From the NCBI GenBank assembly GCA_950097015.1, contig CATNEN010000038.1:21595001-21659000 (forward strand): a stretch of DNA of 64,000 nucleotides, given 5' to 3'. Under the pieces are notes generated by a model. It did not search any database. It saw only the letters and a program-made list of their open reading frames with translations, and was not told the DNA's origin. The stretch comes from Macrostomum hystrix (lineage: Eukaryota > Platyhelminthes > Macrostomidae). Shown in pieces: positions 57,421 through 64,000 of this stretch. Both the position numbers and the translations under genes were made by a program. Position 1 is the first letter of the stretch. Each line of letters opens with the position of its first letter.

Positions 57421-59560
57421 TATTTTATTTTTCCCCCTTAATCTCATTCTTAATTAACAAATCCCGAACTTATTTTTAAGCACTATTTTTTGCATATTTC
57501 TATATTTGTCTCTCAAAACATCTCATCCCTGATTTTCATGTCTCATATTTGTCTCTCAAAATCTCATCCCTGATTTTCATGTCCCATATTTGTCTCTCAA
57601 AATCTCATCCCCGATTTTCATGTCCCATATTTGTCTCTCAAAACATCTCATCCCTGATTTTCATGTCCCATATTTGTCTCTCAAAACATCTCATCCCTGA
57701 TTTTTATGTCCCATATTTGTCTCTCAAAATCTCATCCCTGATTTTCATGTCCCATATTTGTCTCTCAAAACATCTCATCCCTGATTTTCATGTCTCATAT
57801 TTATCTCTCAAAACATCTCATCCCTGATTTTCATGTCCCATATTTGTCTCTCAAAACATCTCATCCCTGATTTTCATGTCCCATATTTGTCTCTCAAAAT
57901 CTCATCCCCGATTTTCATGTCCCATATTTGTCTCTCAAAACATCTCATCCCTGATTTTCATGTCCCATATTTGTCTCTCAAAACATCTCATCCCTGATTT
58001 TCATGTCCCATATTTGTCTCTCAAAATCTCATCCCTGATTTTCATGTCCCATATTTGTCTCTCAAAACATCTCATCCCTGATTTTCATGTCCCATATTTG
58101 TCTCTCAAAACATCTCATCCCTGATTTTCATGTCTCATATTTATCTCTCAAGACATCTCATCCCCGATTTTCATGTCCCATATTTGTCTCTCAAAATCTC
58201 ATCCCTGATTTTCATGTCTCATATTTGTCTCTCAAGACATCTCATCCCCGATTTTCATGTCCCATATTTGTCTCTCAAAATCTCATCCCTGATTTTCATG
58301 TCTCATATTTGTCTCTCAAAACATCTCATCCCCGATTTTCATGTCTCATATTTGTCTCTCAAGACATCTCATCCCTGATTTTCATGTCTCATATTTGTCT
58401 CTCAAAATCTCATCCCCGATTTTCATGTCTCATATTTTTCTCTCAAAATCTCATCCCTGATTTTCATGTCTCATATTTATCTCTCAAAATCTCATCCCTG
58501 ATTTTCATGTCTCATATTTGTCTCTCAAAATCTCATCCCTGATTTTCATGTCTCATTTTTGTCTCTCAAAATCTCATCCCTGATTTTCATGTCCCATATT
58601 TGTCTCTCAAAATCTCATCCCTGATTTTCATGTCTCATATTTGTCTCTCAAAATCTCATCCCTGATTTTCATGTCTCATATTTGTCTCTCAAAACATCTC
58701 ATCCCTGATTTTCATGTCTCATATTTATCTCTCAAAATCTCATCCCTGATTTTCAAGTCTCATATTTGTCTCTCAAAACATCTCATCCCTGATTTTCATG
58801 TCTCATATTTATCTCTCAAAATCTCATCCCTGATTTTCATGTCTCATATTTGTCTCTCAAAATCTCATCCCTGATTTTCATGTCTCATATTTGTCTCTCA
58901 AAACATCTCATCCCTGATTTTCAAGTCTCATAGTTGTCTCTCAAAATCTCATCCCTGATTTTCATGTCCCATATTTGTCTCTCAAAATCTCATCCCTGAT
59001 TTTCAAGTCTCATATTTGTCTCTCAAAATCTCATCCCTGATTTTCATGTCTCATATTTGTCTCTCAAAACATCTCATCCCTGATTTTCATGTCTCATATT
59101 TGTCTCTCAAAACATCTCATCCCTGATTTTCATGTCTCATATTTGTCTCTCAAAATCTCATCCCTGATTTTCATGTCTCATATTTGTCTCTCAAAATCTC
59201 ATCCCTGATTTTCATGTCTCATATTTGTCTCTCAAAACATCTCATCCCTAATTTTCATGTCTCATATTTGTCTCTCAAAACATCTCATCCCTAATTTTCA
59301 AGTCTCATATTTGTCTCTCAAAACATCTCATCCCTAATTTTCATGTCTCATATTTGTCTCTCAAAACATCTCATCCCTAATTTTCAAGTCTCATATTTGT
59401 CTCTCAAAACATCTCATCCCTAATTTTCATGTCTCATATTTGTCTCTCAAAACATCTCATCCCTGATTTTCATGTCTCATATTTGTCTCTCAAAATCTCA
59501 TCCCTGATTTTCAGGTCTCATAGTTGTCTCTCAAAATCTCATCCCTAATTACCAAATCTC
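57420..59560. repeat. 41/43-bp minisatellite array, about 50 copies
   Basis: Units TCTCATCCCTGATTTTCATG with an ATATTTGTCTCTCAAAA end; a 2-bp CA insertion (AAAACATCTC) makes the 43-bp form. Sub-variants (CCCCGA, CCCTAA, TTCAAGTC) are clustered. Confidence 0.96.
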
Positions 59561-59579
59561 GTAGCTTGTTATTTCATAA

Positions 59580-60345
59580 TCATAGATTTTTTAGTAAAAA
59601 GTTTTTATTATTTAAGTATCTTTGGAATATTTGAATATAATTTCAAATTCGATTGCTTGATTCGATTTCAATTTATCCTTTCAAGGGTCAAATTTTTCTA
59701 ATTAGCCTAAGTATTTGACTTAGTATTTCAACAGATCTTAGCAGAAATCTTGTTGTTTTTTTGCTAGAAATCTCAAATTGTTTGTTGTTTAGTTTGCTAA
59801 AAAATGAGTTACTTTATTAAATAAACTAAATATAGGTAGATGTGTTTCTTAGAAACATAATATTTAGAATAGATGTACCAGCTCGATAGCTTCAGGTTGT
59901 CTGTAGTCCTTCACAAACTAATTTGTGCAATAATTCATTTCGTTTGCTTCAGTATCTTGTTATAATGATTTTTATTCATTTATTTCTAAATCGCTGTTCG
60001 CTTTTTTTCAGCAATTATTTTAATCCTCAGGAGAACGAAAGCAGTTAATTCTTGTTGCCCGAAATTTAGTTTAACAATTTTGTTCCTGTTTGTGAATTAA
60101 CTGTATCCAGTTTATCCAGTGACGAAGTCAAATCACTTTCCGTCTAGTTTTGTTTGTGTTTTTTGCTTCATGCTTTTATAAGCACAAAGCTTACTTCATT
60201 TTCATATGGCTTAAAAAACTAGTTTTCGGCTTTGAAAAAAACTAAAAAATGAGTTGCCAAATTGGACAACACAAGTTTTGTAGAGCAGAAGCATTTCACG
60301 ACTCTATTTTTTTCTGATTCAACCGCCACAAACCCACACGAAACT
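59580..60345. other. Unannotated AT-rich spacer
   Basis: No gene, RNA or repeat signature seen. Confidence 0.3.
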
Positions 60346-60352
60346 AAAATAT

Positions 60353-61990
60353 TTATCCTCCCAGATCCTCAGTTTATAATTGCCATCCTCCCAGATCCTC
60401 AGTTTATGGTTGCCATCCTCCCAGATCCTCAGTTTATAATTGCCATCCTCCCAGATCCTCAGTTTATAATTTCCATCCTCCCAGAACCTTAGTTTATGGT
60501 TGCCATCCTCCCAGAACCTTAGTTTATGGTTGCCATCCTCCCAGAACCTTAGTTTATGGTTGCCATCCTCCCAGAACCTTAGTTTATAGTTGCCATCCTC
60601 CCAGATCCTTAGTTTATGGTTGCCATCCTCCCAGATCCTTAGTTTATGGTTGCCATCCTCCCAGATCCTCAGTTTATGGTTGCCATCCTCCCAGATCCTC
60701 AGTTTATGGTTGCCATCCTCCCAGATCCTTAGTTTATGGTTGCCATCCTCCCAGATCCTCAGTTTATGGTTGCCATCCTCCCAGATCCTCAGTTTATGGT
60801 TGCCATCCTCCCAGATCCTCAGTTTATGGTTGCCATCCTCCCAGATCCTCAGTTTATAATTGCCATCCTCCCAGATCCTCAGTTTATGGTTGCCATCCTC
60901 CCAGATCCTTAGTTTATGGTTGCCATCCTCCCAGATCCTCAATTTATAATTGCCATCCTCCCAGATCCTTAGTTTATGGTTGCCATCCTCCCAGATCCTT
61001 AGTTTATGGTTGCCATCCTCCCAGATCCTTAGTTTATGGTTGCCATCCTCCCAGATCCTTAGTTTATGGTTGCCATCCTCCCAGATCCTCAGTTTATAAT
61101 TGCCATCCTCCCAGATCCTTAGTTTATGGTTGCCATCCTCCCAGATCCTCAATTTATAATTGCCATCCTCCCAGATCCTTAGTTTATGGTTGCCATCCTC
61201 CCAGATCCTCAGTTTATAATTGCCATCCTCCCAGATCCTTAGTTTATGGTTGCCATCCTCCCAGATCCTCAGTTTATGGTTGCCATCCTCCCAGATCCTC
61301 AGTTTATGGTTGCCATCCTCCCAGATCCTCAGTTTATGGTTGCCATCCTCCCAGATCCTCAGTTTTTATGTTTGCCATCCTCCCAGATCCTCAGTTTATG
61401 GTTGCCATCCTCCCAGATCCTCAGTTTATAATTGCCATCCTCCCAGATCCTCAGTTTATAAATGCCATCCTCCCAGATCCTCAGTTTATGGTTGCCATCC
61501 TCCCAGATCCTCAGTTTATGGTTGCCATCCTCCCAGATCCTTAGTTTATGGTTGCCATCCTCCCAGATCCTTAGTTTATAATTGCCATCCTCCCAGATCC
61601 TTAGTTTATGGTTGCCATCCTCCCAGATCCTCAGTTTATGGTTGCCATCCTCCCAGATCCTCAGTTTATGGTTGCCATCCTCCCAGATCCTCAGTTTATG
61701 GTTGCCATCCTCCCAGATCCTCAGTTTATAATTGCCATCCTCCCAGATCCTCAGTTTATAATTGCCATCCTCCCAGATCCTTAGTTTATGGTTGCCATCC
61801 TCCCAGATCCTTAGTTTATAATTGCCATCCTCCCAGATCCTCAGTTTATGGTTGCCATCCTCCCAGATCCTTAGTTTATCTTCTCAAATCCCCATGCGGT
61901 TTATAATTGCCATCCTCCCAGATCCTTCGTTTTTAATTGCCATCCTCCCTTGTTCTCATTTTATCCTCCCAAATCCTCAGTTTATCCTCC
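60353..61990. repeat. 30-bp minisatellite array, about 52 copies
   Basis: Very regular 30-bp units (CATCCTCCCAGATCCTCAGT). As 30 is divisible by three, long frames stay open on both strands (10-residue repeats such as LRIWEDGNHK on the minus strand). There is no start context, splice signal or codon bias; I regard these as artefacts. The array degenerates after 61880. Confidence 0.96.
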
Positions 61991-61999
61991 CAGATCTTC

Positions 62000-62560
62000 A
62001 GTTTATCCTCCCATTTTTACTTTACTTCTTTCTTGCACAAATCTTAACTACGAGCTGGTAACTTCTTGCTCTTAACTACTTGCACACTCGTACATCCTAA
62101 CTTGTAAAAATAAGTAATAAATGGATCGATGTAATGTCAATCTATTGTCATTACATCCGATTAATCAAAATGTGGGTTTTTTAGAACAAATTTTATATCA
62201 GTAACAACAAATTGAGTAATTAATTATTGTTCTAATGTTAAACAATACTACTGGTAATTTGAGATATGGAAAAGCAATCATGTTAGCAAAAAAAGAAAAA
62301 TTGGTTACTATAGTTTTAGCGCTGAAAAATCGTTTGTCTCTAGGAATTATATATTGAAAAAGTAATCGACAATGTCATCTGGTGAGAAGCCCTCGAAGCA
62401 CAGATTTTTTACAATGAACCTTGCACACACCTGAAATTGATTAGGAATCGTTGGCAAATTTGTAGAATAACATACGAACAATTACGAGTGGATGATTTCT
62501 CAAACGGATTCATTCATTTTGAACTTGTCACACGATTTTTCGATCGAATATCTACAAATA
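62000..62560. other. Unannotated AT-rich spacer
   Basis: No feature recognised. Confidence 0.3.
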
Positions 62561-63960
62561 GTATACAGATTATCCATCGGGAGAAATTATCACAGATTAT
62601 CGATCGAGAATATTATCAAACAGATTATCGAAGATATTGTCAAACAGATTATCGATCGGAGATATTATCAAACAAATTATCGATCGGGGATTTTGTCAAA
62701 CAGATTATCGATCAAGGATATTGTCAAACAGATTATCGATCAAGGATATTGTCAAACTGATTATCGATCGGGGATATTATCAAAGAGATTATCGATCGGA
62801 TATATTATCAAACAAATTATCGATTGGGGATTTTGTCAAACAGATTATCAATCGGGGATTTTGCTAAACTGATTACCGATCGAGGATATTGTCAAAGAGA
62901 TAATCGATCCGGGATATTATCGATCAGGATATTGTCAAACAGATTATCGATCGGGATATTGTCAAACAGATAGTCGATCCGGGATATTATCGATCAGGAT
63001 ATTGTCAAACAGATTATCGATCGGGATATTGTCAAACAGATTTTCGCTCAAGGATATTGTCAAGCAGATTATCGATAGAGAATATTATCACATGATCCAT
63101 CGAGGATACTAATTGTTAAACAGATTACCGATCGGGATATTGTCAAACAGATTTTCGATCAAGGATATTGTCAAACAGATTATCGATCAAGGATATTGCC
63201 AAACAGATTAGCGATCGAAGATATTGTCACACAGATTATCGATCAAGAATATTGTCAAACTGATTATCGATCGGGGATTTTGCTAAACTGATTACCGATC
63301 GAGGATATTGTCAAACAGATTATCGATCCGGGATATTATCGATCAGGATATTGTCAAACTGATTATCGATCGGGGATTTTGCTAAACAGATTATCGATCG
63401 GGATATTGTCAAACAGATAGTCGATCCGGGATATTATCGATCAGGATATTGTTAAACAGATTACCGATCGGGATATTGTCAAACAGATTTTCGATCAAGG
63501 ATATTGTCAAACAGATTATCGATCAAGGATATTGCCAAACAGATTAGCGATCGAAGATATTGTCACACAGATTATCGATCAAGAATATTGTCAAACTGAT
63601 TATCGATCGGGGATTTTGCTAAACTGATTACCGATCGAGGATATTGTCAAACAGATTATCGATCCGGGATATTATCGATCAGGATATTGTCAAACTGATT
63701 ATCGATCGGGGATTTTGCTAAACTGATTACCGATCGAGGATATTGTCAAACAGATTATCGATCCGGGATATTATCGATCAGGATATTGTCAAACTGATTA
63801 TCGATCGGGGATTTTGTCAAACAGATTTTCGATAGAGAATATTATCACATATGATCCATCGAGGATATTATTAAACAGATTATCGATCGGGATATTGTCA
63901 AACAGATTTTCGATCAAGGATATTGTCAAACAGATTATCGATAGAGGTATCACAGATGAT
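62560..63960. repeat. Irregular tandem array of about 27-33 bp built on ATCGATC
   Basis: Degenerate units of the type CAGATTATCGATCGGGATAT with TTGTCAAA. Each contains the palindrome ATCGAT or GATCGATC-like pieces. A block of several units at about 63080-63340 is repeated at about 63440-63690. Confidence 0.93.
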
Positions 63961-64000
63961 GGATTCAGTATCTTCAGCAGTGATCAGTTTTTTATATACG

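Noticed and set aside
57549-58874. Several MSHICLSK-type frames
   Set aside because: Artefacts of the 41/43-bp array.
60319-61152. 277-residue minus-strand frame with a 10-residue repeat
   Set aside because: It is the translation of a 30-bp minisatellite; both strands are open in several frames and there is no start or splice context.

Overview
The window is animal nuclear DNA, most likely from an invertebrate. The signs are spliced genes with GT-AG introns, a multi-exon ABCC (MRP-type) transporter, a receptor built from one-exon immunoglobulin modules, a Polinton/Maverick, a gypsy element, a LINE fragment, hAT debris, tRNA-derived SINEs and an extreme load of locus-specific minisatellites. 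I cannot name the phylum from the sequence.

Layout: 1-781, a 17-bp minisatellite with a short unique flank; both recur at 31.4-32.7 kb. 822-5648 (minus), a 10-exon membrane receptor: signal peptide, galactose-binding-like (F5/8C-like) domain, five Ig-like domains (one broken), a transmembrane helix and a short tail. 6.5-9.3 kb, a LINE reverse-transcriptase relic, a long 34-bp array and a PWWP-domain pseudogene. 9.58-10.2 kb (minus), the last exons of an unidentified host gene, interrupted by a complete 15,346-bp Polinton (10208-25553) with a perfect 6-bp target duplication. 25.58-29.74 kb, a decayed, 3'-truncated gypsy element. 30.2-30.5 kb, an isolated monocarboxylate-transporter-like exon. 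31.4-36.6 kb, satellite, a MITE and hAT remnants. 36669-56451 (plus), a complete ABCC transporter gene. 56.5-64 kb, four large tandem arrays and no genes.

The Polinton has an unbroken set of virus-like genes: protein-primed DNA polymerase B, RVE integrase, adenain-like cysteine protease, packaging ATPase, double jelly-roll major capsid protein, penton, a parvovirus-VP1-like phospholipase A2, and several membrane-active, coiled-coil and small proteins. Thirteen of its 14 genes start directly after an A-rich run; the exception is a helix-turn-helix protein. This looks like a shared promoter/start signature.

The ABCC gene can be read exon by exon with consistent phases. Its most striking feature is four tandem, homologous exons (49918-53552). 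All have the same acceptor and donor phases and encode the same part of the second transmembrane domain, so they look like mutually exclusive alternative exons. Most introns of the gene hold a private tandem array. Members of a SINE family carrying a 14-bp palindrome sit in four of them.
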